From NCBI GenBank assembly GCA_016872875.1, contig VGYW01000264.1, positions 1 through 11,759 on the forward strand: 11,759 nt of DNA, written 5' to 3'. Below, piece after piece: positions 1 to 6,147 of this stretch. A program made the position numbers and the translations under genes. The notes under the pieces are model-generated. The model was not told where the DNA came from. It worked only from the letters and a program-made list of their open reading frames with translations, and searched no databases. Each line of letters opens with the position of its first letter. Position 1 is the first letter of the stretch. This DNA comes from Planctomycetota bacterium (lineage in GTDB: Bacteria > Planctomycetota > PUPC01 > DSUN01).

Positions 1-32
1 ACGTCGGCGACGTACTCACCAGGCTTCGGCAC
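1..32 (-). CDS. Possible 5' end of a leftward gene (partial)
   Basis: Reading leftward, a GTG at 32-30 opens a frame of ten full codons (MPKPGEYVAD) that runs off the window edge. It is preceded by GGAGG (minus strand of 42-46) with a 9-nt spacer, and by a sigma70-like promoter about 36 nt further upstream. The same frame has a TGA at 71-69, so the gene cannot start much earlier. Too little protein is present to name a family. The divergent arrangement with the palindromes between 128 and 235 would suit a regulator or a co-regulated gene, but that is inference. The call rests on the start signals rather than on the protein. Confidence 0.35.
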   Translation of the reverse strand, partial: MPKPGEYVAD

Positions 33-67
33 GGCGACGTTCCTCCAGAGGAACTCTCCCCTCTGGC

Positions 68-96
68 ATCATCGCCGATTGCCAGGCGAAAGTCAA
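68..96 (-). promoter_or_regulatory. Sigma70-like promoter, leftward
   Basis: On the minus strand TTGACT (96-91) and GATGAT (73-68) are separated by 17 nt. The expected transcription start near 61 leaves a leader of about 28 nt before the GTG at 32. The -35 box matches five of six consensus bases and the -10 box four of six. It was seen by eye and not tested. Confidence 0.4.
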
Positions 97-127
97 GAAG
101 AAAACTCTGTAATGTTGCTACAGTCTC

Positions 128-151
128 CATTCTATAGAATGTTTGATCATC
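128..151. promoter_or_regulatory. Operator-like palindrome, copy 1
   Basis: The central 14 bp CATTCTATAGAATG (128-141) are a perfect palindrome, followed by a right flank TTTGATCATC. The whole 24-bp stretch matches 217-240 with one mismatch (T147 versus A236). The left flank is lost compared with copy 2, so this looks like a weaker half-decayed site. AT-rich dyad symmetry in a GC-rich gap between divergent starts is typical of a dimeric repressor or activator site; the regulator is unknown. Confidence 0.55.
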
Positions 152-211
152 TCCCCGGCGAAGTCAGCTCGCGACTGAGCTCCCGAACGCGCATGCCGCG
201 AGGCCCGATAC

Positions 212-235
212 TCAAACATTCTATAGAATGTTTGA
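212..235. promoter_or_regulatory. Operator-like palindrome, copy 2 (perfect 24 bp)
   Basis: A perfect 24-bp dyad: left arm TCAAACATTC (212-221), centre TATA, right arm GAATGTTTGA (226-235). It shares its core with 128-141, and the two sites are 89 bp apart (about 8.5 helical turns at 10.5 bp per turn). This argues for a dimeric transcription factor, possibly with looping or paired binding. Which of the two flanking transcription units it controls cannot be told; the nearer promoter is the leftward one at 68-96. Confidence 0.6.
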
Positions 236-260
236 ACATCGCACGGCCGGCGTCGTCACC

Positions 261-285
261 CCAGGGCGGCCCATCGGCCCCCTGG
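261..285. other. GC-rich hairpin in the upstream gap
   Basis: CCAGGG (261-266) pairs with CCCTGG (280-285), and GGCC (268-271) pairs with GGCC (276-279), around a CATC loop with one bulged C. This gives about ten base pairs. No T-run follows, so it is not a canonical intrinsic terminator. It lies upstream of the promoter at 389-417 and so would not be in the leader of the 445 gene. Function unknown. Confidence 0.25.
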
Positions 286-388
286 TGCAGCAATCGATCT
301 TCGTGCCGCGGGTCACCCTTATCTAAGCGAGTCCGGTGGAGTCGACCAGAGGGACCCCCTGCGTGCAAGCCTGTTGTTGCGCCCCAAC

Positions 389-417
389 TTGCCCGTGCGG
401 CATGTCTTGCGTAAGAT
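389..417 (+). promoter_or_regulatory. Sigma70-like promoter for the sialidase-like gene
   Basis: TTGCCC (389-394) and TAAGAT (412-417) are separated by 17 nt. Transcription would begin near 424, giving a leader of about 20 nt that contains GAGGAG (431-436), 8 nt ahead of the ATG at 445. Each box matches four of six consensus bases. Spacing and position support the call; it has not been tested. Confidence 0.4.
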
Positions 418-444
418 GGCCCCGCGTAGAGAGGAGACAGAACG

Positions 445-1635
445 ATGGACCTCGATGCCTGTGTGTTGTGCGTGTTGATTGCCGCCTGCCTCCTGGCGGC
501 GCAGGCGGCGGGGGCCGAGGAGGCGAAGCCGCCTGGCCTGGTGAAGGCGGAGTTCATCTACGAGAGGGCGCCGTTCCCCCAGTGCCACGCCTCGACCATC
601 GCCGAATCGGGCGGCGGCCTTGTGGCCGCGTGGTTCGGCGGCGCCGCCGAAGGGAAACCCGACGTCGGCATCTGGCTCTCGCGGCATGATGGGAAGGCAT
701 GGTCGCCGCCCGTCGAAGTCGCCAACGGTGAAGTCGCTGTAGGCGGGGCGTCTCTGCCCCGCGAACAGGTTGTGGGCGGGGCGTCTCTGCCCCGCGAATC
801 CCCTGTGAAACGCTACCCCTGCTGGAACCCGGTGCTCTTCCAGGCGAAGAGCAGCGGGGCAGCGACGCCCGAATCACGCGGGGCAGGGACGCCCGGATCA
901 CGCGGGGCAGGGACGCCCCGCCTACAACTGTTCTACAAGGTCGGCCCCAGCCCGCGCGCCTGGTGGGGGATGATGATGGCGTCCGAGGACGGCGGCAAGA
1001 CCTGGTCGAAGCCCCGGCGCCTGCCCGACGGCATTCTCGGCCCGATCAAGAACAAGCCGATCCAGCTCCCGGGCGGCGAGCTCCTCTGCGCCTCGAGCAC
1101 TGAAGACCAGGGGTGGCGGGTCCACTTCGAGCTCTCGCCCGACCTGGGGAAGACCTGGCGAAAGGCCGGCCCCGTGAACGACGGCAAGGCGTTCGGCGCC
1201 ATCCAGCCCACGCTCCTCGTCCACGGCAGCCGCATCCAGGCCCTCTGCCGCAGCCGCCAGGGACGCATCGTCCAGGTCTGGAGCGACGACGGCGGCAAGA
1301 CCTGGGGCGAGATGACCGCCACCGAGCTTCCGAACCCGAACGCAGGGATTGACGGCGTGACCCTGGCCGACGGCCGCCACCTGCTCGTCTACAACCACAC
1401 CCCCCGCGGCCGCTCGCCCCTCAACGTGGCCGTCAGTCGGGATGGCAAGGTCTGGCAGGCGGCAGCCGTCCTGGAGAGCGAGCCGGGCGAGTATTCCTAC
1501 CCCGCCGTCATCCAGAGCGCCGACGGCCTGGTCCACACCACCTACACCTGGAAGCGCCAGCGGGTCAAACACGTCGTACTCGACCCCGCAAAGCTCGCCC
1601 CGCGCCCCATGCCCGAAGGCCAATGGCCGAAGTGA
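445..1635 (+). CDS. Secreted sialidase-like BNR beta-propeller protein
   Basis: Probably an extracytoplasmic glycan-cleaving six-bladed propeller of the BNR_2/exo-alpha-sialidase-like family; the true substrate is not shown by the sequence. Residues 1-24 form a hydrophobic leader ending AAGA, although the N-terminus (MDLDA) lacks the usual positive charge. Conserved family stretches are FPQCHASTIAE, GLVAAWFGG, RYPCWNPVLFQ, GPIKNKPIQLPGG and GEYSYPAVIQ. Asp-box-like repeats begin near residues 79, 180, 231, 280 and 331 (for example SEDGGKTW and SDDGGKTW). The start is set by GAGGAG 8 nt upstream. Residues about 99-119 and 137-161 are not family sequence: they are translations of palindromic repeats inserted in frame on both sides of RYPCWNPVLFQ. 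The classical FRIP motif of sialidases is not evident, so 'sialidase' is a fold name here. The symporter two genes downstream suggests import of a released sugar. Confidence 0.88.
   Translation: MDLDACVLCVLIAACLLAAQAAGAEEAKPPGLVKAEFIYERAPFPQCHASTIAESGGGLVAAWFGGAAEGKPDVGIWLSRHDGKAWSPPVEVANGEVAVGGASLPREQVVGGASLPRESPVKRYPCWNPVLFQAKSSGAATPESRGAGTPGSRGAGTPRLQLFYKVGPSPRAWWGMMMASEDGGKTWSKPRRLPDGILGPIKNKPIQLPGGELLCASSTEDQGWRVHFELSPDLGKTWRKAGPVNDGKAFGAIQPTLLVHGSRIQALCRSRQGRIVQVWSDDGGKTWGEMTATELPNPNAGIDGVTLADGRHLLVYNHTPRGRSPLNVAVSRDGKVWQAAAVLESEPGEYSYPAVIQSADGLVHTTYTWKRQRVKHVVLDPAKLAPRPMPEGQWPK
739..801 (+). repeat. In-frame palindromic element, two tandem forward units
   Basis: Two units share an identical 24-bp core (742-765 and 775-798, starting GGCGGGGCGTCTCTGCCCCG) at a 33-bp period, that is 11 codons. 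Each is a near-palindrome, with GCGGGGC opposed to GCCCCGC around a short centre, and encodes GGASLPRE. The insertion lies between the conserved VEVANG segment and RYPCWNPVLFQ, and keeps the frame open. The units are the reverse complement of those at 854-925. Confidence 0.8.
854..925 (-). repeat. In-frame palindromic element, three tandem units, opposite orientation
   Basis: Three exact 24-bp units at 854-877, 878-901 and 902-925, each beginning GCGGGGCAG, encode SGAATPE, RGAGTPGS and RGAGTPRL-like octapeptides. The last unit is the reverse complement of 739-762 with a single mismatch. The first two have a truncated right arm followed by GAATCAC or GGATCAC. The period of 8 codons preserves the frame, and the family sequence resumes at LFYKVGP. 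There are no spacers of CRISPR type. Confidence 0.8.
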
Positions 1636-1664
1636 AACCCTGAGCGTCAGGAAGGAGGGAGTAT

Positions 1665-2123
1665 ATGCCCCTGCAACTCACCCTGGAAGAGCACGACACT
1701 GCGCAACGGCTGATCGCCAACCTGGGGGCCAGCGTGAAGTGGAAGTGGTATCGCTGGGTCGGTGTGTCTCTGGCGCTCTTACCATTCGCCGTCTCGGTGT
1801 ACTGCTTCTCCTTCCTCGTGGAGTCTGAGCGGATGCTCGCAAGGGAGCCGATCGGCCTCATCCCTGGCGGCCATGGGGATGTCATGGCTGAGTCGCTTAG
1901 ACAATACGTTGACTTCAGAGCCAGGCTTGCCCTCTGCCAGATGTCTCTGCTGTTTTGTGCAACCGTGAATGCCCTTGTCGGCATTCAGGTGCTCGTGGGG
2001 GTGCTGGTCAACTGGCGCCGCCACTTGCGCGACTCGCTTCTGGCCAAACTCCTGCGCGCGGCGTTGGAGCGAGAGGGCGCCGAGCTGGTTGACGAAGCTG
2101 GGCATCGGCCAGACGGTGCATAG
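1665..2123 (+). CDS. Small two-helix inner-membrane protein, unknown function
   Basis: I do not recognise the family. The 152-residue product has a cytoplasmic-looking N-terminus, then WVGVSLALLPFAVSVYCFSF (about 31-50) and FCATVNALVGIQVLVGVLVN (about 97-116) as two hydrophobic segments. They are separated by a short loop with charged residues, followed by a basic then acidic C-terminal tail (WRRHLRDSLLAKLLR). A strong GGAAGGAGGG sits just upstream of the ATG at 1665. The gene follows the sialidase-like gene by 29 nt, so cotranscription is likely. By eye its GC content is lower than that of its neighbours, which may point to a different history. A four-helix hairpin dimer or an accessory to the transporter is possible, but there is no direct evidence. 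Confidence 0.65.
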   Translation: MPLQLTLEEHDTAQRLIANLGASVKWKWYRWVGVSLALLPFAVSVYCFSFLVESERMLAREPIGLIPGGHGDVMAESLRQYVDFRARLALCQMSLLFCATVNALVGIQVLVGVLVNWRRHLRDSLLAKLLRAALEREGAELVDEAGHRPDGA

Positions 2124-2150
2124 GGTCAAGGGCGCGATCGCGACAGGGGT

Positions 2151-2164
2151 GCCCTTGCAAGGGC
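2151..2164. repeat. Perfect 14-bp palindrome GCCCTTGCAAGGGC
   Basis: A perfect dyad 27 nt after the stop of the two-helix protein gene. No T-run follows, so it is a weak terminator candidate at best. It sits directly before the larger hairpin element at 2186-2240, which suggests a cluster of repetitive palindromes between the two genes. Confidence 0.4.
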
Positions 2165-2185
2165 GTCCAGGAGAGTGAGCAAGTT

Positions 2186-2240
2186 CGTAGTGCGCGCTTC
2201 AGCCCGTGCGCACCAGATACGGCCTGAAGGCCGCACTACG
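2186..2240. repeat. REP-like imperfect hairpin upstream of the symporter gene
   Basis: Outer arms CGTAGTGCG (2186-2194) and CGCACTACG (2232-2240) pair over 9 bp. Inside, CTTCAG (2197-2202) pairs with CTGAAG (2224-2229), and the apical region is G/C-rich. Structure and intergenic position are those of a repetitive extragenic palindrome. In the long upstream extension of the symporter frame (GTG at 2175) this DNA would be translated, but that extension has no transporter character. Confidence 0.55.
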
Positions 2241-2279
2241 AGCGTTGCGTGTCATTGCGCCGCGGTAGGATTCGGTGCC

Positions 2280-3803
2280 ATGCGAACATTGCCTGTCGTT
2301 GACCTCATCGTGCTCCTCGCCTACACCATCGGCGTGGTGGGGCTGGGGTGCTGGCTGATGCGGCGGAGCCGGACGACGGAGGAGTTCATGGCGGCCAACC
2401 GGCGGCTGCCAGGGTGGGCGGTGGGGCTTTCGATCTTCGGCACCTATGTGAGCAGCATCAGCTTCCTTGCGTTGCCCGGCAAGGCATACGCTGCGAACTG
2501 GAATCCGTTCGTCTTCAGCCTTGCGGTGCCGATTGCGGCGTGGCTGGGGGCGCGCTACTTCGTGCCCCACTACCGCAGGCTCGGCTCAATCTCGGCCTAC
2601 GATCACCTGGAGGCCAGGTTCGGGGCGTGGGCACGCACCTACGCGGTGGTGTGCTACCTCCTCACGCAGCTCGCCCGCATGGGCTCGATCATGTTCCTCC
2701 TCGCCCTGTCGCTGAGCAGCCTGCTCAGTTGGCCCGTGTGGGCGATCATCGTGGCGACGGGGTTCCTCGTGACCCTCTACACGCTCCTGGGCGGGATCGA
2801 GGCGGTGGTGTGGACTGATGTGGTGCAGAGCCTCGTTCTGGCGGGCGGGGCATTGCTCTCCGCGGCGATTCTCCTGTTCGGGATGCCCGAGGGGCCGGGG
2901 CAGCTCTTCGCAATCGCGGCGGAGCACGGGAAGTTCTCGCTCGGCAGCTTTGGCGCGAGCCTGGCAGAGCCGACCTTCTGGGTGGTGCTGGTCTACGGGC
3001 TGTTCATGAACCTCCAGAACTTCGGCATTGACCAGAGCTACGTGCAGCGCTACATCATCGCCAGGTCGGACCGCGAGGCCGCGAAGTCGCTCTGGCTCGG
3101 CGCGCTCCTCTATCCGCCGGTTTCGGCGGTCTTCTTCTTTATCGGCACGGGGTTGTTCGCCTGCTACGCGGCCCGGCCCGAGCTCCTGCCCGGGCCGCTC
3201 CGCGCCGAAGGTATGGCCGACAAGGTCTTCCCGCACTTCATCGCAACTGGCCTGCCCGTGGGCTTCACGGGGCTTGTGGTTGCTGCCATCTTTGCGGCGG
3301 CGATGAGCTCGGTGGATACGAGCCTGAACTGCTCGGCCACGCTGGTGCTGTGCGACATCTACCGCCGCCACTTCCGCCCGCAGGCGGGCGAACGCGAGGC
3401 CATGCGGGTGCTCTACCTGAGCACATTCGTCTTCGGCCTCTTGGGCACTGGCATGGCTCTGGCCATGATGCGGGTCAAGAGCGCCCTGGACGCCTGGTGG
3501 GAGCTTTCGGGCGTCTTCAGCGGCGGGATGCTCGGCCTCTTCCTCCTCGGCCTCCTCTCGCGCCGTCCGAGAGCGCTGGCCGCGCTCGCAGGCGTCGCGT
3601 CGGGCGTCATCCTCATCCTCTGGATGACCCTCTCGCCCAAGCCCGCCTGGCCCATCCCGAAGCTCCGCAGCCCCTTCCACAGCCACCTCATCCCTGCCTT
3701 CGGGGCCACGGCGATTGTCCTCATCGGGTTCGCCGTGGCCTGGCTTGCGATGGGAGCCACAGCGGGATCTGCCTCAGGCGGCAACCGCCCGACTTCTCCT
3801 TGA
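2280..3803 (+). CDS. Sodium:solute symporter (SSS family)
   Basis: Inner-membrane Na+-coupled importer of 507 residues, the normal size for this family, with about 13 hydrophobic helices. The segment [21 protein letters not shown] (about 54-74) is the family's unwound first core helix. [14 protein letters not shown] (about 170-183) and DQSYVQRY (about 251-258) are typical inner motifs, and [11 protein letters not shown] (340-350) carries the paired serines (343, 344) expected at the Na2 site. I chose ATG 2280, preceded by TAGGA with a 9-nt spacer. An open frame from GTG 2175 exists, but its first 35 residues are encoded by the hairpin element and look non-native. Next to a sialidase-like protein, a sugar or sialic-acid-type substrate is plausible, as SSS sialic acid carriers exist. 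The sequence alone does not decide it. Confidence 0.9.
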   Translation: MRTLPVVDLIVLLAYTIGVVGLGCWLMRRSRTTEEFMAANRRLPGWAVGLSIFGTYVSSISFLALPGKAYAANWNPFVFSLAVPIAAWLGARYFVPHYRRLGSISAYDHLEARFGAWARTYAVVCYLLTQLARMGSIMFLLALSLSSLLSWPVWAIIVATGFLVTLYTLLGGIEAVVWTDVVQSLVLAGGALLSAAILLFGMPEGPGQLFAIAAEHGKFSLGSFGASLAEPTFWVVLVYGLFMNLQNFGIDQSYVQRYIIARSDREAAKSLWLGALLYPPVSAVFFFIGTGLFACYAARPELLPGPLRAEGMADKVFPHFIATGLPVGFTGLVVAAIFAAAMSSVDTSLNCSATLVLCDIYRRHFRPQAGEREAMRVLYLSTFVFGLLGTGMALAMMRVKSALDAWWELSGVFSGGMLGLFLLGLLSRRPRALAALAGVASGVILILWMTLSPKPAWPIPKLRSPFHSHLIPAFGATAIVLIGFAVAWLAMGATAGSASGGNRPTSP

Positions 3804-3809
3804 CTCCTC

Positions 3810-5306
3810 ATGTCGCCCGAGTATGATGGGGCCGATGACTTCTGCCCGATGGCCCGGAGCGGATCCGTGACTACCAGTGTTGCCCCTCGCCACACGCCGC
3901 CTGCCGCCCACAACCGGCTTCGGGCTGGGGACCGGGCCGCCCACGATTGGTATCGCTTCGTTCTCTCGTTCCCTCCCCATCTCGTGCGCGACCTCCTGGA
4001 CCGCTTTGGGATCGACCGGGGCGACCGAGTTCTGGACCCCTTCTGCGGCACAGGGACAACGCTGGTCGAGTGCAAGAAGCTGGAGATACCCAGCGTGGGC
4101 ATCGAAGCGAACCCAATGGCTTGCTTTGCCAGCCGAGTGAAGGTGGACTGGATCCCCGATCCTGATGCGCTGCTCGCGCATGGGGAGGAGGTCGCGGAGC
4201 GGACGCACGACGCGCTCAGGGCCGATGGCATAGAGGACGCCCCTTTCTTCGGCCCAGTCCGGCGGCGCACCGGGCCACTTCGTTCGCTGCCGCCAGATGT
4301 GCTTGGCCTGCTGCTCCGAGGCTCGATTAGCCCCCTGCCGCTCCATAAGACCATGGTGCTGATGGGTGAACTCGCGGCGCACAGCGATGACCGGTTTCTC
4401 GACCACGAGCGCCTCGCCCTGGCGAAGGCCCTGATCGCTTCCATCGGCAACCTGCACTTTGGCCCCGAAGTGGGCGTGGGGCCGGCCAAGGAAGACGCGC
4501 CGGTCGTCGCTCCGTGGCTGGAGTGCGTTCGCGCCATGGCCCGCGACTTGCGGGAGCTCGAACTCTTGGATGCCGCACCCGCGACGGTCTACCAGTCGGA
4601 CTCAAGGCTGGTCGCGTCCGCGCTGGAGCCCGAGAGCGTCTCCGCCGTCATCACCTCGCCCCCCTATCCGAACGAGAAGGACTACACACGGACGACCCGC
4701 CTGGAGTCGGTGCTCCTCGGCCTGATTCGCAGCAAAGCCGAGCTTCGGGCCTTGAAGCAGGGCCTGGTCCGCTCGAACACGCGCACCGTCTTCGTCGGCG
4801 ATGACGACGACCGTTGGGTGGCGGACCACCCGGAGGTCCAGCGGGTGGCGCGGGCCATCGAGGCCCGCCGCGTGGAGCTTCGCAAGACCTCTGGCTTCGA
4901 GCGCCTCTATCCCCGTACCACGCGGCTCTACTTCGGCGGCATGGCTCGCCACCTGGCCGGCCTGAGGACCGTCCTGCGGCCCGGCGCACAACTGGCCTAC
5001 GTGGTCGGCGACCAGGCCTCCTACCTCCGCGTGCTGATCCGCACCGGGCACATTCTTGCTGACATCGCCCGCTCGCTCCGCTACGAAGTGGTTGGCATTG
5101 ACCTCTTCCGCACCCGCCTCGCCACGGCCACCCGCGAGCAACTCCGCGAAGAAGTGGTCCTCCTTCGATGGCCGGGGCAGCGTATCTCTCCATGCAGCCC
5201 CGCCGTGGCCGAGCAGGTCGCCAAGTACGCCCCCAAGAGGCGTGGGGCCAAGGCGTGGGTCCGGTCAACCACATCATGTTGTGGCGCGGAACGCTCGGGC
5301 AACTAG
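3810..5306 (+). CDS. Solitary DNA methyltransferase, alpha-like motif order (N4-cytosine type motif)
   Basis: Predicted S-adenosylmethionine-dependent DNA base methyltransferase. VLDPFCGTGTT (about 74-84) is motif I (cofactor loop), GIEANP (97-102) is the acidic-strand motif, and TSPPYPNEKDY (282-292) is motif IV, the catalytic loop. SPPY favours N4-cytosine methylation over N6-adenine. About 180 residues lie between motifs I and IV, which is the alpha-class order with an internal target-recognition region. No restriction endonuclease is adjacent, so it may be an orphan epigenetic enzyme or a relic of a restriction system. The start is uncertain: ATG 3810 lies 6 nt after the symporter stop but has no clear ribosome site, and ATG 3849 and GTG 3867 (GGAG 8 nt upstream) are alternatives that keep all motifs. 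The C-terminal 30 residues are basic and cysteine-bearing and look unconserved. Confidence 0.82.
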   Translation: MSPEYDGADDFCPMARSGSVTTSVAPRHTPPAAHNRLRAGDRAAHDWYRFVLSFPPHLVRDLLDRFGIDRGDRVLDPFCGTGTTLVECKKLEIPSVGIEANPMACFASRVKVDWIPDPDALLAHGEEVAERTHDALRADGIEDAPFFGPVRRRTGPLRSLPPDVLGLLLRGSISPLPLHKTMVLMGELAAHSDDRFLDHERLALAKALIASIGNLHFGPEVGVGPAKEDAPVVAPWLECVRAMARDLRELELLDAAPATVYQSDSRLVASALEPESVSAVITSPPYPNEKDYTRTTRLESVLLGLIRSKAELRALKQGLVRSNTRTVFVGDDDDRWVADHPEVQRVARAIEARRVELRKTSGFERLYPRTTRLYFGGMARHLAGLRTVLRPGAQLAYVVGDQASYLRVLIRTGHILADIARSLRYEVVGIDLFRTRLATATREQLREEVVLLRWPGQRISPCSPAVAEQVAKYAPKRRGAKAWVRSTTSCCGAERSGN

Positions 5307-5312
5307 ACCCGA

Positions 5313-5329
5313 CCGTTACTTTCTAACGG
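5313..5329. other. Small hairpin just upstream of a -35 box
   Basis: CCGTTA (5313-5318) and TAACGG (5324-5329) pair over 6 bp around a 5-nt loop, ending 3 nt before TTGACT at 5333. It could be an operator for the downstream promoter, or a weak end signal for the methyltransferase mRNA. No T-run follows. Confidence 0.3.
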
Positions 5330-5332
5330 GGG

Positions 5333-5361
5333 TTGACTCCCAACTGTGCTTCGGCTAGAGT
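5333..5361 (+). promoter_or_regulatory. Sigma70-like promoter for the DUF6941-antitoxin-MazF operon
   Basis: TTGACT (5333-5338) and TAGAGT (5356-5361) are separated by 17 nt, a strong match. Transcription would begin near 5368, some 20 nt before the GTG at 5388. It gives the three following overlapping genes their own transcription independent of the methyltransferase. Confidence 0.55.
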
Positions 5362-5387
5362 AAAGTCACGTTCAACAGGCGCACTAG

Positions 5388-5843
5388 GTGAAGCCCCAGG
5401 GACCGATCGGAATGGGTTCGGATCGCGTGCAAGCAGAGGACTGGAGAAGACCAGAGGTTCTTGCCCTGGTGCTCTGTGACCGCATTCACAGGGACGGGCT
5501 TAGCGGAAAGCCGTACCTCCTCGGGGTGTTCTCCATAATCTACTCAAAGGAGTTCCCAGCTCTTCACCGAGGTGTCGATGTGTACCTGGCGATAACCAAT
5601 GGGCGCGGGAGGTACAAGACACAACTCCGCTTCATGTTCGCTGAAACCGAGGAGGAGCTGATGGTGGCTGAAGGCGAAATGGAATTCGCCGATCCGCTTC
5701 AGGTGTGGGAGATCGGCTTCTCACTGCCTCCGTTGCCATTGCCCAAGGCGGGCAAGTACCGATTCGACCTGCTGTGTGATGGGATGCTCTGCGGCAGCCG
5801 CTCCGTGGTTGCGCAGTTGCACCCGGAAAGGGGGAACGAATGA
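5388..5843 (+). CDS. DUF6941-like protein of unknown function
   Basis: A soluble protein of about 143-151 residues. The stretch VLCDRIHRDGLSGKPYLLGVF (about 27-47), a valine-rich strand VDVYLAITNGRGRY, a segment WEIGFSLPPLPLPKAGKYRF and a final DLLCDGMLCGSRSV fit the DUF6941 pattern (CD..r...gK..liGvF, then lp.pG.Y.f.l..dg). I know no biochemical role for this family. The start is either GTG 5388 (20 nt after the predicted transcription start) or ATG 5412 (AGGGA 9 nt upstream); both are in frame. It is the first gene of a tight three-gene unit: its stop overlaps the ATG of the next gene by 4 nt (ATGA). By eye its base composition is less GC-rich than the glycan genes around it. Confidence 0.72.
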   Translation: MKPQGPIGMGSDRVQAEDWRRPEVLALVLCDRIHRDGLSGKPYLLGVFSIIYSKEFPALHRGVDVYLAITNGRGRYKTQLRFMFAETEEELMVAEGEMEFADPLQVWEIGFSLPPLPLPKAGKYRFDLLCDGMLCGSRSVVAQLHPERGNE

Positions 5844-6136
5844 GTGGGCAGACCATTGCCGAGCTCGAATGCGTCAAGAGGATAGAGCCCCCTACTGACG
5901 CGGCGGAGGCGCACGGGGCTCCAGGTACGCCTGGAGTAACCCATTTCAGCGTGCGATATGCCCACGGCCTCGACGCGTTCGGTCCTAAGATAAGGGAGCA
6001 ATTGCGGCAGCTCGCGGCAGAGGTCGAGGCCTGGCAACAAAGGCAGGGCCTTGCTGAGGAGTGGCGGGCCGCCGCGGAGGCCTCGGGGGCGCTCGATTTC
6101 CTGCGCGATGACCCTCTGCTTGAGGATGGGGAGTGA
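5840..6136 (+). CDS. Putative antitoxin-like small protein upstream of MazF
   Basis: A 98-residue product of unrecognised family. The N-terminal half is irregular. The centre (KIREQLRQLAAEVEAWQQRQ, about 51-70) looks like a charged helix, and the C-terminus is strongly acidic (ALDFLRDDPLLEDGE). Position argues for an antitoxin: it lies immediately ahead of a MazF-family toxin, with a 4-nt overlap with the possible GTG start (GTGA at 6133) and a tail resembling that of the second module's antitoxin (FDFLKEPAEDIY...DGE). AAGGGGG sits 5 nt before the ATG, which itself overlaps the preceding stop. No recognisable AbrB or ribbon-helix-helix DNA-binding motif is visible. A small palindrome (5919-5936) falls in its coding sequence. 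Confidence 0.6.
   Translation: MSGQTIAELECVKRIEPPTDAAEAHGAPGTPGVTHFSVRYAHGLDAFGPKIREQLRQLAAEVEAWQQRQGLAEEWRAAAEASGALDFLRDDPLLEDGE
5919..5936. repeat. Small palindrome within the antitoxin-like gene
   Basis: CTCCAGG (5919-5925) and CCTGGAG (5930-5936) pair over 7 bp around TACG. It encodes part of GAPGTPGV, a low-complexity turn that could be an inserted in-frame palindrome like those elsewhere in the window. A single short example is not conclusive. Confidence 0.3.
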
Positions 6137-6147
6137 GGTGGACACCC

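Noticed and set aside
79..414. Small plus-strand open frame in the upstream gap
   Set aside because: It has no ribosome site, it reads through the palindromes, and its composition is unlike a protein. The divergent signals explain the gap better.
739..925. CRISPR-like array of short repeats
   Set aside because: Units of 24 and 33 bp are tandem, lack unique spacers, lie in opposite orientations and sit inside an open coding frame; no cas gene is near.
739..925. Frameshift or broken sialidase-like gene
   Set aside because: Insert lengths are multiples of three and the family sequence resumes in frame after each block, so the gene is intact though its function may be altered.
2586..3686. Minus-strand open frame within the symporter gene
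   Set aside because: The product is rich in E, R, H and A with no family character, while the plus strand encodes a complete transporter.
3413..4537. Long minus-strand open frame spanning the symporter-methyltransferase junction
   Set aside because: It covers the 3' end of one clear gene and the 5' half of another, and its product is Ser/Arg/Pro-rich with no motif; this is a high-GC shadow.
5313..5329. Intrinsic terminator after the methyltransferase gene
   Set aside because: The stem is only 6 bp and is followed by GGGTTGACT rather than a T-run, so it is listed only as a hairpin.
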